In this document: positions 14,871 to 29,277 of the stretch, piece by piece
Layout: every line of letters starts with the position of its first letter
Numbering within the stretch: position 1 is the stretch's first letter
NCBI GenBank assembly: GCA_949358305.1
Contig: OX442317.1
Coordinates: 8,682,186-8,746,185 of the forward strand
From: Strigamia acuminata
Lineage: Eukaryota; Arthropoda; Chilopoda; Geophilomorpha; Linotaeniidae
Direction of reading: 5' to 3'
Length of the DNA: 64,000 nt
Made by a program: the position numbers and the translations under genes
Notes under the pieces: generated by a model
Databases searched by the model: none
What the model was told of the DNA's origin: nothing
What the model saw: the letters and a program-made list of their open reading frames with translations, nothing else

Positions 14871-15799
14871 ATTTGTCCAAAACAGCGTCTAATGGCGCGT
14901 GTGCGTACAGTCTCGAAGAAACGGGGCTTTGCACACCCGATAAAGTGTGTCGCGAACAAATTAAGGACTTAGCCCGATCCCATCATCCGCTTGAAAGAGC
15001 TGAAAGGGGGGAGTGACGAATGGACAGCAGACGCTGACTGGCGCCAACTCCACTCCCACTTCATTTTTGATCGGAGACTGGCCGATGGACGCTGGTCGTG
15101 ACCCCCCGTCGCACGCCCCCTAACTCGTGTCTCGCACAAAGACGCAGTCAAGAGGCTTCGGGGGTGTTGTTTGGTGGACACCACGGGGTCACTTGTGCTC
15201 CCCATCGGGCTAAAATGACCGAATCTGGTCACCACATTCCGAAGGGTCACAGGGTGTCAAGAAACAGAGGAGAAACACGTGCGACCCCAGCACTTGAAGG
15301 ACCGACAAACTGACCAGTGCAACCCAAACCAAAACCAGAAGAAGAAGCGAAAAAAAGAAGAAGAAATGTCTCGCGTAGTGATGCATGGCCGGGTCATTAG
15401 AAGAAAAGTACATCGTTTTAAGAGGGATTATTATCAAGCTGGCCTTTTTTTTAACGACTCGTTGTTAAGGCCCATTCATTACACGCGGCGGAACAGGGGG
15501 GTGGACACTGCGTTCCCACTCACAGAATAATAATGCCCGCGAGGTATAATAAAAGGCGTTCGTTGGCCAGGTACGCGCATCATCGACTAGTGACCCCGCC
15601 GATCCATATTCGATGGCAACTCGATACCCGGCGTACTTCCGGTCAGATTGGGACTCGCCAGGTGGGTTCGAGTTTGTGTTTGGTCGCCGGTCACTCGGGA
15701 TTGTGTTGGAGGATCAAAACGAGGCGGATCCAGGTGATTGGGGATTTTTTTTTGGTTTTTTTTCGACATCTGGAGTTGACAAATAGACAAATGTTAACA
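12161..15799. other. non-coding sequence downstream of sine oculis
   Basis: No gene recognised. 12840-12960 contains a repeated phrase (CTTAAATAATCCCCAAATTC, twice, 64 bases apart). 14800-14872 is A/T low complexity. A 9-base match to the SIX-binding MEF3 consensus (TCAGGTTTC) lies at 13935-13943. GC-rich ORFs at 13500-13820 are not convincing. Confidence 0.5.
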
Positions 15800-16150
15800 C
15801 CAGGTGCAGGGGTGCGAGGGGCCCATCTCGCAGGCTCTTTTGGGGCCCTCTTTTTGAAAAAACAAAATATTTTTTTTAAATAATTTTTCTTTAAAATTTT
15901 ATTATTTTTGCAATTTTAGGGCTCCCTGGGGTCCCGAGGCCCATCTCGCAGCCCTTTTAGGGGCCCAATTTGCAAAAAAAAAATCTTTTTAGACAATTAT
16001 TCCTTTAAATTTTATTATTCTTGCAATTCTAGGGCCCCGTGGGGTCCCGAGACCCATCTCGCAGCCTTTTTTGGGGCCCAATTGGAAAAAAAAATCATTT
16101 TAGACAATTTCTCCTTTAAATTTTAATATTCTGGAGCCCCGGGGACCACA
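15800..16150. repeat. about 115-bp tandem repeat with CCCATCTCGCAG motif, three copies
   Basis: CCCATCTCGCAG(G/C) followed by TTTTnGGGGCCC and an A/T-rich stretch recurs at 15822, 15940 and 16053. Like the block at 2930-3560 it is GGGCCC-rich, so the two may be related. Confidence 0.75.
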
Positions 16151-19100
16151 CGGGGCCCCTCTCCTGCCAATATTCGGGCCCCAAGTGGCGAAAAACCGAA
16201 AAAAAGAGCAAAAACCGATGTTATTTCCCCTTGTTTTTCTTTGCAAACCGGATTAGTTTGTTTTTGTTTTGACTTTAATCCGCCTTCGCTATTCCGTCGC
16301 GGGCGCGCCAAATATTGAACCCGGGAAAGAAAATCCCGCTAGGATGTTGCGAGTCATGTGGCAGAAGAGCCACGAAGCGTCACACACATTTCTGTATCAT
16401 TAGGCGCTCACGGACCCCTGTTTCCACGCTTTTTCACCGACCCATTGTCACGTGATAATAGATCAGTGTGCATAATTAGTGAGACTCAAAGGAAATTAAG
16501 TCGCATTCAACGCGGGCCACACGTCCCTACTCGCTCGTCGCGATAACGTCAACGCACAAACGCACTTATCACATTCTCTACCCCCGCTCCGCGTTTCTAT
16601 TGGCAGTCGTGACAGCTTCCGACACCCCCTCGCCGTATTTCCCTCTTTTGCAACACTTGCAAATTTATTCAACGCCCAAACGAATATTTTATGGCCGAAT
16701 ATAAACCGATCGCGTTTGTCGGACCACCTGAATGTTTTTATGCGCGCGCGAGTCGTTTCTTTTCCTTCCTGGTCATTAAACGTCATTTTCCGCGTGCGGA
16801 AAAACGTCTACGTCGGCGGGTCGCGGTTTTCGAAGGAGAGAGGACGTTGTTTTATCGTGGCCGACGCGGCTTCCGACAGCAGGGTCCCGCGAATGCTGTC
16901 AAGATAGAGTCAGTGGCTGTCACACGATCGAGTTGCCGTCGTAACCGAATCCCGGCCGATCGGGGTCCATCAGTCCGTGCTCGCGCTCGTCGCTTCGTTT
17001 TATTTACTACGGTGTGTCGGCGCTGGGAAATAAATTTGTTGGACGAGCAGCTTCGGGGTTGGTGTGCACAGGGGGGAGCGAGTCGTAAATCACCTGCTTA
17101 AATGGCCACCGAGTTTGGTCGGAGAAGAAAAATAGAAGAAAACGTTAAATTTATTTTGACATTTGACGAACGATAACATCGGGAATGCATTTTTACAAAA
17201 TCTATTTTCATTTTGAAATATAATTTCGAACAATTTTCAGTTGAAAAATCTTGCGCGGTAATTGTCGGTTTTTCCGCGGGAGAGAGTCGACCGAGCGCGG
17301 CATGAAAACCAACCAACTTCCGTCCAAAATCAAAAAAACAAAAAAATTTCCCCGAAACATTTTCCCTTTTAAATATCTTTATTTGGGTTCGCGTTGAAGT
17401 GCGGTTCATGAAGTGGTCATCGGACTCATGTTCCGGTCATTCGAGAGGGGCTGGTGCACGCAACTCTCGACCTCCCGTCGAGGGGCTCGTAGTGGACTCT
17501 CGGGTATAAATAAGAGTCGGATTAAGGTGCAAGCATGTAACTTCCCCTCCACTTTACGCCACGTCAAAAGCGAGTCACAACACAATCGATCGAGGCAGCA
17601 CAAAGAGTGTGAAAAGACGCGCGCCATAAATCAAGCCGGCCAAATACACAAGCAGGGGGCGTTCACTCGCGGTATTTCACGCCCGCCTCGTTCGCAAACT
17701 CGCTGCAGTTTCTTTCAGCTTTCGAGGGCACGACCAAGTTCCTCTGAATGAGGAGGAGGAACACTTCGCACCCCGACAAGCGACGCGAGAGAAATCGTTG
17801 CGCGTTCGCATCGATGACTTCTTTTTCAACCGGGTTCCGTCGAGGAAGGAAGAGGCGAAAACGCACTTATATATAAATCAAACGGACACGCACCATTGTC
17901 CGCTGCGGTTATACCGCACGAAATCGAGCGTGAAACGCGTGAAACGCGTGAAAACGCCGAAACTCACGCCTTTTTCGCACTTGCGACGCGAACAAACACC
18001 ATTTCTCTTTCTTTTCCGCTCAATTTTGGCGTTTTGTGCATTGGGCGGTGTTCGGAGACGCGCGATTTATCTAGGGGGGCGACGTGCGAGTGAAAGCGAT
18101 GCCAAGACGCGATGGAACGGAGCGTCTTTTGTTTCTCGGCCGATTATGGAGCGCACTTGTCCGAGTTTGTGCGCTTCGAATGGAAATGCATTCCTTTTCA
18201 TCCCGGGGGTGCGAAAATATCAGTTGGAAACGCCTTATCTTTGCGCCGAGGCGATAGTCACGCTTGGCGTTCGTGGCTCCTTTCTTCGCCCGCAGGCATT
18301 GTCCTCTCGGATGTCGCAGATTTGCGTAATAAGATGCGAAACTTGCAATAGATAGATATAAAAGGTTCGGATCATCATCGCCGCGCGAAATCTCCTTTTC
18401 TATGCGATTTCCACACAATTATCGCAATTGTTGTTTGGAAAAGTAAAAATCGTGGTCAGAGCGCGTCTCTCGGGTCGAGTTTGTGGCTCCGGGGAGGAAG
18501 GGAGAAACGGGGGACGCGTTTTAATTGAATTCGCCGTCCCTCCCATGTCCTAGCCACAAACTAGCGCGCGGGTATCGAAGCGGGGCCAATCAAATTCCAA
18601 TCTAACGGAGAAACTCGAGCGCGCGCACCTCAGGACGAAATGCAAAAATCGCTCAAAAAATATATTTAAATATAATAAAATATAAAAGAGTTATATTGGG
18701 ATCGGGTGTTAATTTCGTCATTTTTATTCTCGTTTTCTGTTCTGTTGAGGCGCGATTTTATTTTCCCTTCAAGAGTTGGTGGTAATTAATTTACAAGGAT
18801 GCTTGTCACACAAACCCACCATTAGGACATTCGATACTCACCTCTGCGCCTCGGTGGCCCCTCCGAGAAACCTTCGGGCCTCGGTTTGAATTTCGCTACC
18901 TTCAAAAAAGTGGCGCAGGGGGATGGGGAGGTGAAGTGTCGCGCGTTTCCTCCCTTTATGGCGTTTTTAGGCGGAAAATAAATTTGATTACACGACGAAA
19001 AGTGACGGCAAACTTGGAAATGAGTCCGGAAACCGACGCAGTGCAACCGAGGTCCCTGATTCGCCCCCACGCTCGCCTCCACTTCCTTCCATCCAGAGCG

Positions 19101-22100
19101 AATAAATGCCTTTTCGCGCGTCTCTCGGACCACGAACGCAGCGGGAGCCCGCCGGACGCGGCGCCTTCGCCAACAAAAGAAACGCCGCGCATGCGAGCGA
19201 ACGCGCCCACATCCTGAGAGCAGTTTGCCCGAACCAATGGCGTGTGCACGAGCCACAAAAGACACCCTCGAACCGACGCCGTTCCACCTCCCATCCCTCC
19301 CATCCCCGCGTCTCCCCGAACAGGAAATCGACTCCATCCGACCACACCCTTTCTTCGTCTCGTCCACAACTGTCAAAAGACACCATTTTAATTGAAAAAT
19401 TTAGACGAATAAAAAAAAAAATTAAATGAAAATTGGTGTCGTGAAACCCCGCGACCTCCTTTGGACGCGGCAACGCACAACGCCGGCAATTTCTTCTTCT
19501 CCGCGGGTGCGATATCGCAGTTGCGCGATGCGCGCGATAAGAAAAGTTTTGTTTGGCGTTGCACTTTCGGGTTAATTGGTTCGGAGATGGGTGCGCGTTG
19601 CGGGTGGTCCCTAGGGTGTGTCTACGTGTGTCTCTCACCTTTTTTTCCTCATTAATTTCGCCGTCAGGTTCCTCGCACAGGTGTTGAACGCGTTTGTGTT
19701 TTACGACATGAAAAGGGAAGTTTCTTTTCACACGATTGGACGAGATTGATATCGACGCGCCGGCTCTTCACGCGCCGCGAATTAATTAGCTGGGAGGGCA
19801 CCCACCGCGCATGCGCACCGCCAAACCACACTCGCACACGCGTTGCTCGCGAAAAATTACACACCCCACACGCCGCAACGCCGTTATTCCCACTATTAAT
19901 TATAGATATTTTTTTCGCGTTTACCTCTGGCATTTGCGCGCTTTAAACACCTGGAAAGATCACGTCGTTTACAACTCTGAACGCGACATTAATCAATGCG
20001 TTCTACCTGATGCGAGCTGTGGGTGGTGGGGTGGAGAGAGAGAGACGTAGAACAGGACGGAAGCGTCTCCTTCGCTAAAGAGGAAATTAAACGCGTCGTT
20101 AGTTAGCATCGGGCCGCGTTGCTCGATCGCGTTTCCTCTCTGTCATGTCTGTTGATAAGCTTTATCGCGCACCAATTTTAATCGACTTTTTAACACGCGC
20201 TTCCTTTATTTCAGTCTTTGAGCGTTTCAACCCTACCTGTCATCACGTGCGGGCAAAAACCCCACATTAAGCGCATCCCCAGCGTCGAAAGAGGGTCTGT
20301 TCAGCGACCCCGAGCGTATGGTGGTCGTCAAGGTGGTTTTAAAGGCGCGTTTTAAAGGTAAACAGAACAGAAAAAAAAATTTAATTCTGTTTTTGTTGAC
20401 GCGGGGAAGCGTGAACAGGTGTGAGTAATCATCAGTCGTTGGTTTTCAAAGGATTTTGTTAATCACGTTGGCGGGTTTTGTGTTGGAGGCAATTCGTCAA
20501 TCATTACTGAGAACACGTTTCCATTGCAAGGTGTAAAGAAATCCGAGCTTGACAAGTGATATTTAATAAGATGGATTTTTATGTGTTGACAGATCGGCGA
20601 AGAAGGAGAAAAAAAATAAAAGAAATAAAAAAGAGAAAATTGAATTTCTTTTTTTTTCTGGGGATTTTAATTGTGATTCGGTGTGTGGAGAACGGTTGCA
20701 GAGTTGTTTGGTGGGGGGGCCCACCTGCCGTGATTTATCAACCGATCACGGCGTCCAATTTCCAGTGGAAAAAGTCAGGTGTGAACACGGCAGGGAAGGA
20801 CCGGAGGAGGAAGATGCGCGCCGCGGGTGGGAGAGGAACAAACTGCACGTTGAAAGGCGCGTGAATGGCAAATAACGTGTAGCGGGGGCTCCGAAGGGAG
20901 TTTTGAGTGGGAGGAGGTTGAATTCGATTTCCCTGTGTGATGGTGGCGCTGCTCGAGTGTTCGTTTCGTTGTTCGACGAGCGAACGAACGTGCGTTCGCT
21001 GGTTTTTCGGTTTGCGGTTTTTCCGGTCGGTTTTAATTGGAAAATGGAAATTAGTGTTTTATCAGTTGTTGGTGTGACTGGTTTGTGTGAATGGGACGAC
21101 GAAGGATTTTTATTTTTATTTATTTAAATGTTTTTATTTTTATTTTGTTTTTTTGTGTAATTGGAATTTTTTTTTAGAAGTTTGAAGTGTTTTGCAAGTT
21201 TTTTATTTATTTTTTTTTTTTTGAGAAAAATTTCTTTTCTTGTTTTGCTTCTCTCCCGGGATTAAAAAACGAACCAATGGAACGGAGGGATGCATTGCGC
21301 ATGTGAATTGCGCAGATATCGACTTGTGAAGACCTTCGGTGTTGATATGGCAACGCGCTGTGAAACCACTCGGTTGGTTCGACGACGAAGCCGATGAAAC
21401 GCCTTCGATAATAAAATTTTCCAGAAAAGAAATTAATAATAATAAATAAATTTAAAAAAAAATGATGGGAAATTATAATTAAATCAAATAAAAACAAATC
21501 GAATATAATTTTTTTTAATTAGTTATGCAGCATCCCGCTTGGCGGCCATCAAGCTCAAGTTTCACCTCCCTGCAACGGTGCATCCATAAATAAATCCAAT
21601 TTAATTGTAAATTAAATTAAAATTTATATAAAAAAAAAAATTCCACAAAAAAACATGTGAAAAAGAATAAAAAGAAATAAATTGTTTCAGACTTTCCTCT
21701 CCTTAAATCCCGCGACAAAGAGAAGTTCACTTTGTTTTGTTTCCTGTTGACGCTGCGAATCTTTTCTTTCTCTTCCCCTTTTTTTCCTTCTCTCCGTTTT
21801 ATTATTTCGCGCGTTCCGCTCGTGAATCACGTCGAAAGAGTCTGAAAACGCGCGTTTCTTGCACTCATTTCCGAGTGTCATTTTTCACCCGCAGCAACGA
21901 GACACGTCATTTGTTTTAACTCCTTCTTTCGAGAGTTTCCAAACCCAACTTTCTGCACCGAAAACCCGAGCGAAGGTGGCGATTAACCCAAGAAGAGAAA
22001 ACAAGCGCTCGAATTACAGCGCATTAATTGATCAGTGATGACGCGCGCTTGCTCTTGTTTGACGTGGATCGTGTTTCGCAAGCAAAACAAAAGTGTGTGT

Positions 22101-22340
22101 AGGGAATTACTCATCGAACGAACACACACTTTTTCTTTCTCTGCCTTTTATTTTTTTTCTTTTTTTAGCAAATTCAAATATGGGTTGCGAGGCACGCGTT
22201 TATTTTCGTTCGTAGCTACACTTTGTTGATTATAGTGATTTTCACGGGGTAGCGACGATGAGTGGCAAATGAGCAGGTGTCCAACGCACCTGTTAAGCAC
22301 AAGGACCCATGTTTTCCTATCCGTGACCACAAATGCGACC
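16151..22340. other. CpG-dense non-coding domain
   Basis: No gene recognised despite many ORFs (for example 16691-17101, 17798-18355, 18988-19731), which overlap on both strands and have Arg/Ser/Pro-rich composition typical of GC-rich random sequence. Contains a perfect NRF1-type palindrome (CGCGCATGCGCA) at 19806-19817. CpG density falls sharply near 22340. Confidence 0.5.
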
Positions 22341-25300
22341 AACAATTCATTTAAACGAGCTAAAATTCAAGGCTGCTTAATTCAATTATCTCCACTCTAA
22401 ACACTTAATTACTTTAAAAAACATTGCATTAAGCGAAAACTCCCAAAAATGATCAAATTACGAAAGCACATTTTTCATTAATTCAATTTACAGACTTTAA
22501 TCCACATGTTTTGTCGTATTTTGTACTCTTAATTTCTACTACAATCCACAAATTAGTCAAATTAAACTGTATTTTTTATTAATGCACATTAATTTACGTG
22601 TTTCGTGTCATTTTATTCTCTGAATTTTCATTAAAATGCCCAAATTAGCTTAAAATATGTGTAAAATAGGTTAAATTTTGCAGTATTTATTATTAATACA
22701 CATTAATTCACGTGTTTTGTCTCATTCTATCCTCATTTCCATTAAAATGCACAAATTTGCGTAAAATTGTCAAATTCCGTAGTTAATTTTGACAAATCAA
22801 CATTAATTCACGTATTTTATCGTTTAATTTACTATTAAAATCCAATTTTTTGTACTTTGGACGTAAATTTGCCACTTTGTTTTGCATATAGATTACAAAG
22901 TTTTGGCGTTTGCAACACATTAATTAAATAATAATTTTTAAAAAAACAAAAAAATGAAGTAGCTGAAGAATCTTTGAAAGAAAAAAAAGCCTGTTTGGTA
23001 GTGTATAATGAAGTTTTAGTTGATGTTTTTACATTTTGTTGTTCTTATCTAAATTACACTACATTTTGTCGTTTTTATTAAGGCTACAAATCAACGTCAA
23101 CACCTGATGCCCGCCCTCGAAGGCGCATTACAATTTTTGTGCAATGCATCACGAAAAAAAACGCGTCTCAAAGCCTGTGGACAAAACCTGACTCAAATTG
23201 CTTTTTATTCGGCCACAGATGCTCAAATTAAACCTTTTATTTTTTCTCCCTTCCCACGTCAATAAATCAAGCAAAGTCAGGTTAGCAATCAGGAAACTTA
23301 TCTCTCCTTTATCTTGAAAAATATTTTCACTCTGATCCTGAATTTAGGTTTTCAAACAAAAGGTTTTGTTGTGTGTCCTTAATTAGCATAAGTCCACCAT
23401 GTGATTTAATGGTCATTTTGTTGTCAGGAATTGAGAACTTATCTCATTAGATAAGGAGAAATCTTATTAAATGTTAATAAAGTATGTTTGTCTATACATT
23501 CGTAATGATGTGGCTGCAACTTGTATTTAATGGCATTGCCACATTGTTTTGTTTTCCTTGTTTCTCTTCTGTGTGGAATTATCAAATTAAGGTGTTTGGC
23601 ATTTGCTATCTGAATAAACCAAACTCATAAAGCTTTTATTGTGAATTTGTGAATGTTTTACGAAGATTGCAACACTGTAGTGGTTTAATGTTTATTACTG
23701 TATTGAATAAAAACTATTTCCATCTGATAAGTCGTGATTACGACATTTAATGAGACATAAGACAAATTAAGACATTTTAACAATTTTATTTGACAAATTA
23801 AATGTGTTATAATATGTGTCTGATGATAGGAGAAAATTATAATGTATCAATTGAGGCATTTTTATTTCGGAGGAAAAATGGTGAGTTTGTTTTGGACGTG
23901 CGCGCCATCTAGTGTCTGAAATATGAATTGAATACTGCACAAAGAGAATTAATTATTCGAAATGATACTCAATAACCATATCTTATTTTTGTCTAATTTT
24001 TTTTTTCGTAAATTAATACCAGCAAAATTTAAGTTCTAAATTCGTACAAAAATCTTGCTTTCTCGTTAACAATTCGATTATCACAGAGCGTCGTATGTTC
24101 ACCTTGCACATGTGCAGTGCGGTTCTACGTCGTCTCCAGGTTTGAAAACGAAAGATCGAACAACTGATATGGCAAAATGGAAGTCTAATCACAGGTTAGT
24201 GTAATATTTCACATAAAAGAAGGTTTTGGTTCGGTTTTGATGAAGTTTAACTCATTTTTCTGGAGTTATTGTTGGCATTAAGACGAGTTTGTCTTTTTGC
24301 TTCACATTTTCGAGTCAATTTGAGCGGGTACATGTGCGTACTGTTTTGGTTTTCTGTAATCAACTATTCTCGAAATATATTTTCTACATTAACATGGTTT
24401 ATTAATTACTGCTGAGCTGCATTTGCAATGTTTTTAGTTTCGGTTTCCACACGTCATAAATTCTAAATATTTTTCCACGGTTGGAGCGCCCGCCGCCCTG
24501 GTGGCGAATATTCAAACCTTTTCCTAATGGCGGTGTTTTCTTCTCGTCGCTCTTTAGTCTTATATCTACCGCGCAATTGTCGTTCTTGTTTCACGAATAC
24601 TAGGTAAACAAAAATCGCGAAATTGATTTCATTATTGTTATTATCGTTGTTATAATTTCAGCTCGTAGGAGGAAATGATCATCGATGGGAAATTCCAGAT
24701 TTTAAACTAGAATTATCTTTTATCTTATTCATTGTTCGACGACCTAGTTTTAATTTTGATTTATTTTCCTTTTCTATTTCTCACGAGGACATTCTAGTAA
24801 CACGATTTGCAATTCATTTAAACAAAAATGTTTGAATATATTAATTTAAAAAAAAAATATATACCACAGCGGTTTGTATATAACTGAGGAATTACATGAT
24901 CCTTTTGACAAACGTGATTTGATCGATTCATATTTATATTTTTCTTTTTTTGATGTAGCACCCGTGCTCAAATTGGACCGAGTGACGTAAAAGAGATTAG
25001 GAAGCATTATAGATGTTATGATGATGCATTTTCCCGAAAATTAAAACACATTATGATGACTATCGAACCGATTATCTCGTCGAGCTTAACAATTTGAGTA
25101 TTTTCACAAGCAAAGCCGGGTCTACCAGCGCCCCGTCGTATAATTGCTTTATATACACAATATTCTGTGTAGTCGGACGTAGAACGGGTCCCAGAAAGTT
25201 GTCCGGATGGGAGAGGGGAGCGCTACACAGAGTACACTGTGCACGAAAATTAAAATTGTTAAATTTTGGGCACTTTAACCTTTTAAGTGCGGTTGTGCAG

Positions 25301-26702
25301 CTTGATCGTGTCTTATGCCAGAAAATAATTAGAAAATCTCTGTTTTAAAATATTATTTTCTAATCTAAGCGAAAGGATTTCAATCCTTGGTCAAATTGTT
25401 AGTTGTGTAGCTTGACGAGATAATTATTCTTCCTATTTTTTTAATTTTGGTTCATTTTGAGCACTGTAAAGCACCAAGTACACATAATATTTACTTATCA
25501 CAAGTTTACCTTGTATTGCATCGCTTCAAGATGAAAAATTGACTTTTCACAAGTGTGCTGAAATAATTTAAAAATTCTTTTATTTAAAAAAAAAAGAAAA
25601 TACAAAAAAAATAGAACATTCAAATTTGAACTTATTTTGCCATCTCTCTCGATGGATAAGTTAAGCAATAATTACCCTTGAACCCATGATCAAAGGTCAT
25701 TGATAGTGGCCATCCCAGCATTCCTAGTTGCTCGATGAGTTACATTTCAAACAAACAAACCCATATATATCCCGCTACACCTTTATTGGTCAAACAAAAA
25801 ACCAGAGCCAAAACATTCTGCATCCTTCAAATATCTTTGGAAAATAGTTAGAACTCCTGAGGATGTCCACACAAACTCAACAGCAAATTCCTCTCGGATA
25901 AGTTGAAAACTGCCGCTAACTAGTTGCATTGCCGAGCCAACACGGCCGAAACAGCCCTTCACTGGGCAGCTAGCTTCTATTTAAGCTGCTAGTTCACCCA
26001 AGGAAGGACTGTCCCAACTGTGTCATCATGTCATCAGATGATACTAAAATTTTTCTTCCAAAAAAAAAAAAAAAAAAACTTACCTTTAGTATGAAAAAAA
26101 TTAATGAGTAACTGTTGAATTTTCTTTGTTGTATTTGCAGCTTGCAATTTGTTTCCTCTGAAAATGCCAACTAAATGAGAGAGAGAAATGAAAGATTGCG
26201 TCTAATGAGAAGGCTGCTCTCTTGTCAGAGGATTGAGGGTAACTGTGAGCCGGGAAAAACAAATTTGAGTCAAAAGTCACCCCTTGTTAGTCACCCAATT
26301 CCTGGTTTGGGCAAAACAGGAAATTTGTTTGTTTGATGATTAAAAAATTCCAGCTAAAGGCAAGAGCAAAACAACACACAAAATGTTTACAAACACCATT
26401 GGGAAAATTAGAAGAATTGAATCCTGTGGGATTGTTTCTTCAAGTTCGAACCCAACCGAGGCAACTTGGGGGTTGAAGCGGAAAGATTCAAGTGGCAATT
26501 GCTAGTCATGCAAGAATTCAAGTTCATCAAAACAGGAAATTAGCTGTGCACAATAAAGATAAACTTTTTTTTTAAAGCGTTTCAGCACAATTCAAATGTT
26601 TGGAACAAAAATACAAAAGTACAAATTAAATCCTCAAATAGAGGTGGTTTGACCAATACCATATTTTTGCTAAAATGAACAGTTTGTGATGTTTTGAAAA
26701 TA
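22341..26702. other. AT-rich, CpG-poor non-coding sequence
   Basis: No gene recognised. 24080-24190 is a small CpG-richer patch with a possible donor (CACAG|GTTAGT) after ATGGCAAAATGG; 24480-24600 contains CGCCCTGGTGGCG, similar to part of the CTCF motif. An arthropod-type CTCF-like motif (GCGCCATCT) is at 23902-23910. Confidence 0.45.
23902..23910 (-). promoter_or_regulatory. CTCF-like motif AGATGGCGC
   Basis: Exact match to the AGRTGGCGC core described for insect CTCF, followed by TAGTG on the plus strand. It lies near the transition between the CpG-rich and CpG-poor domains. Occupancy is inferred. Confidence 0.3.
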
Positions 26703-26886
26703 CAGTCGAAACTCTTTATAACGAATCGCAAGGAAGCCGAAAAATCGATTCCTTATAACGAGAATTCGTTATATCGAAATTTTTTAACATGGTGTTCTAT
26801 GGCCAGCCAACCAAACCAGCCATTTTTTGGTATTCGTTACACCGATAATTCGTTATACCGCGATTCGTTATAAATAGTTTTGACTG
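26703..26886. mobile_element. pogo/Tigger-like MITE with TA duplication
   Basis: 184-bp element with terminal inverted repeats beginning CAGTC(G/A)AAACT and containing TTATAACGAATCGC, flanked by TA at 26701-26702 and 26887-26888. No coding capacity. Related copies lie at 49020-49072, 51768-52090 and 63011-63159. Confidence 0.85.
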
Positions 26887-26888
26887 TA

Positions 26889-29277
26889 ATTTATTTAAAT
26901 AAAATACAAGATAAATTTTTAATGTAATCCAAAAACTGGATCAAAGTTTGTACGATTTTTTAAGTTGCCTAGTCAATAAAATGCAGATCTGAGCATTTTG
27001 TTTTGTCGAGCGCACTCTTGTAAATAATGATATTGGTCTTGCAGAAGGACCACTTTTGATATAAACAAAGTAGGGGCTCCAAAAGGAGCTGTGAGAAGGG
27101 CCCCTCACAGATCATGAATCCGTGAAAACGGTGTGGTGAGTCTAATTTGAGAAGTATGGGAAATTTAAGTGAAAAAATGACCTTTTAGCCTCCACATAAA
27201 ATTATCACACTGTGATGTGAACCACCTGTTATTGGAAAGCAGTTATCCAGGGTTTAAGCTTGGTTTTAATCATGGAATTGAAATTTAATTAAATTTCTAA
27301 CATTTTGTGCAAGTTTTAGCATTTCCTTCCCCTTTCTAAAATTGACTTTTATTTCCTTCGCAATTGACTAACAAATAACAGGTTTCTTCTCTTTTTTCCA
27401 TTGATTTTTCAACCTTGGTTTAATTTCCTTTTGCTATAGTTAATTTTTTTTTTTTACCGATTGATGGAACTTCTTTTTCCAATTGATTGCTTACGTGAAC
27501 CCATTGGAATCCAAAGATTTTGCAATTCTGATCAAAACCTGCAATTAAAAAAAAATTAAATTTAAAACCAAGAAAATATATATATATATATTCTGAACAT
27601 TTGGAAAATTAAAGAAGAAAATTAAAAAAAAAAAAAATAAGATGCTTGGTTGGAGATTACTGCAGGACCAGCTGCGACAAATCAATAAAACTTAACTTCA
27701 TATAAAAAGACGAGAGGAAAAAAAAACCATTCGCCAAGAATGTTTTCATTAATCAAGAACGAAAGTTACAAGGTTAAACGTCGGGCGGTTTAAAGTCCCA
27801 CGGTCAACCAATATTAAAATTACCTGGCTCCAAATCCGAGCGTAAAAGTCAATAAATTAGTGGCCATTTGCTTTTTCACTCCCAACGCAATTTTTCCCAT
27901 CTCAAAACGCGAGCAACGAACGTGCACTTACCTCTTGACCATTCGCGGTGCGACTGTCGAAGGAAATGGCTCCTAATCTTAATTTTCACACATTTTCTTC
28001 CCAAAAAAAACCGAAAACCACTTCCTGCCGGTGACTGTCGAGATGAGGAAGTTTCCTTATCAGGCCTGCAATACCCGACTGCTGGCCACTGGACGGAAGA
28101 GGTCTGGTCAAAAACAAAACCTCGACAACCTCCCCTTTTCCTTTCTCTTTCTACATTTCCGCTTTTCAAAATTTCCAAAAAAAAAAAATTATTACTCCCC
28201 CCCCCACACCCCCCCGCAAAAAAAATAAAAATAAATAAAATCGAAAAAATAACACAAAATAATTAGCAAAATCGAAATAAACCGTTTTTGACTCGAACTG
28301 CAATTTTTAATTTTTTTAATTTGATTTTTATGTTTTTTTTTTTTTTTAATGCAATGGCAGATCGGTTACATAACCGTCAATTGCAAGCCGTTGGTGATAT
28401 TTGCAGCGGTTTTGCAGCGCACAAATCGACACTTTCCCGCATTGTTTGTCGATTTGTGCATCGCGAGTGGGTCAGGTGTGGCTTGTTTGGCTATTTAAAA
28501 GCGATTTTTGCAAAGTCAGCCGTTTAAAGGGTCATAGGTCGTTCACCTCGGGGTAAAAAAAAGGGCTTTTAACGCGCTCTTACCATTTTCTGGGTCAATG
28601 TAAACAGAGTCGGACTCTTTTAGCGCGTTTTCGTCGCTGGAAAACGTGGCGGAGCTGACGGGATCAGTTGCATTTTGATATTTTATCGCGGTTTTACCGG
28701 TCTCGCAACCACCACCTCACTGGAGATGAAAATGGCGGATCTACAGCAAATGTTTGGGTATCGTTAATTGAGCGGGCTCGAACCGACGGGCGGTGCGCGT
28801 CATCTGTCATCGCGGCGCTGGCCAGGCCGCGAGTTTTTGTGACGTTGTGGCGTTGTGTGCTGAATAAATAGATGCGAGTTGGCTGCACCGCTGAACATCG
28901 CCCCCTACACTTATGGCGGCTGTGGTGCATCGAGTAGTTCTTGATGCGATCGATTCGAGTGTTTGGCGCTGGCAGCGCTGCTACGTACGTGGATTGACGT
29001 TCGTGGATCTCGACGTAGAGCGCCATGTTGGTGTTCTGGAAACCGGAGCAATGACGTAGGGGGACGGTGGGAAATTTAAAGCGAAGTTGGTGGTCGTCGG
29101 TGATAATTTAGCAGAACTGTTTACACATTTATGAGTGGGAAATGAGATAATTAAACAATAATTTTATAATAGGTGCGTTCAATGTTTTGGTTTATACAGT
29201 TTATGCCGCTTATAAAAGCGGCCAAAATTTTACGCAAAAACGTGCGTAACCATGAATGTGTTTGTTTTTAGGCGAGT
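26889..29277. other. non-coding sequence with a CpG-rich patch at 28.3-29.1 kb
   Basis: No gene recognised. 28650-28870 contains AAAATGGCGGATC, a typical start-like or YY1-like context, but the frame stops after 11 codons unless spliced at TTTGG|GTATCG. 27550-27630 is A/T low complexity. Confidence 0.4.

Noticed and set aside
16691-19731. Several ORFs of 100-250 residues in the CpG-dense domain
   Set aside because: They overlap each other on both strands and show only GC-driven composition.
28730-28770. ATGGCGGATC start-like context
   Set aside because: Stops after 11 codons and no downstream exon was found; a YY1-like site is as likely.
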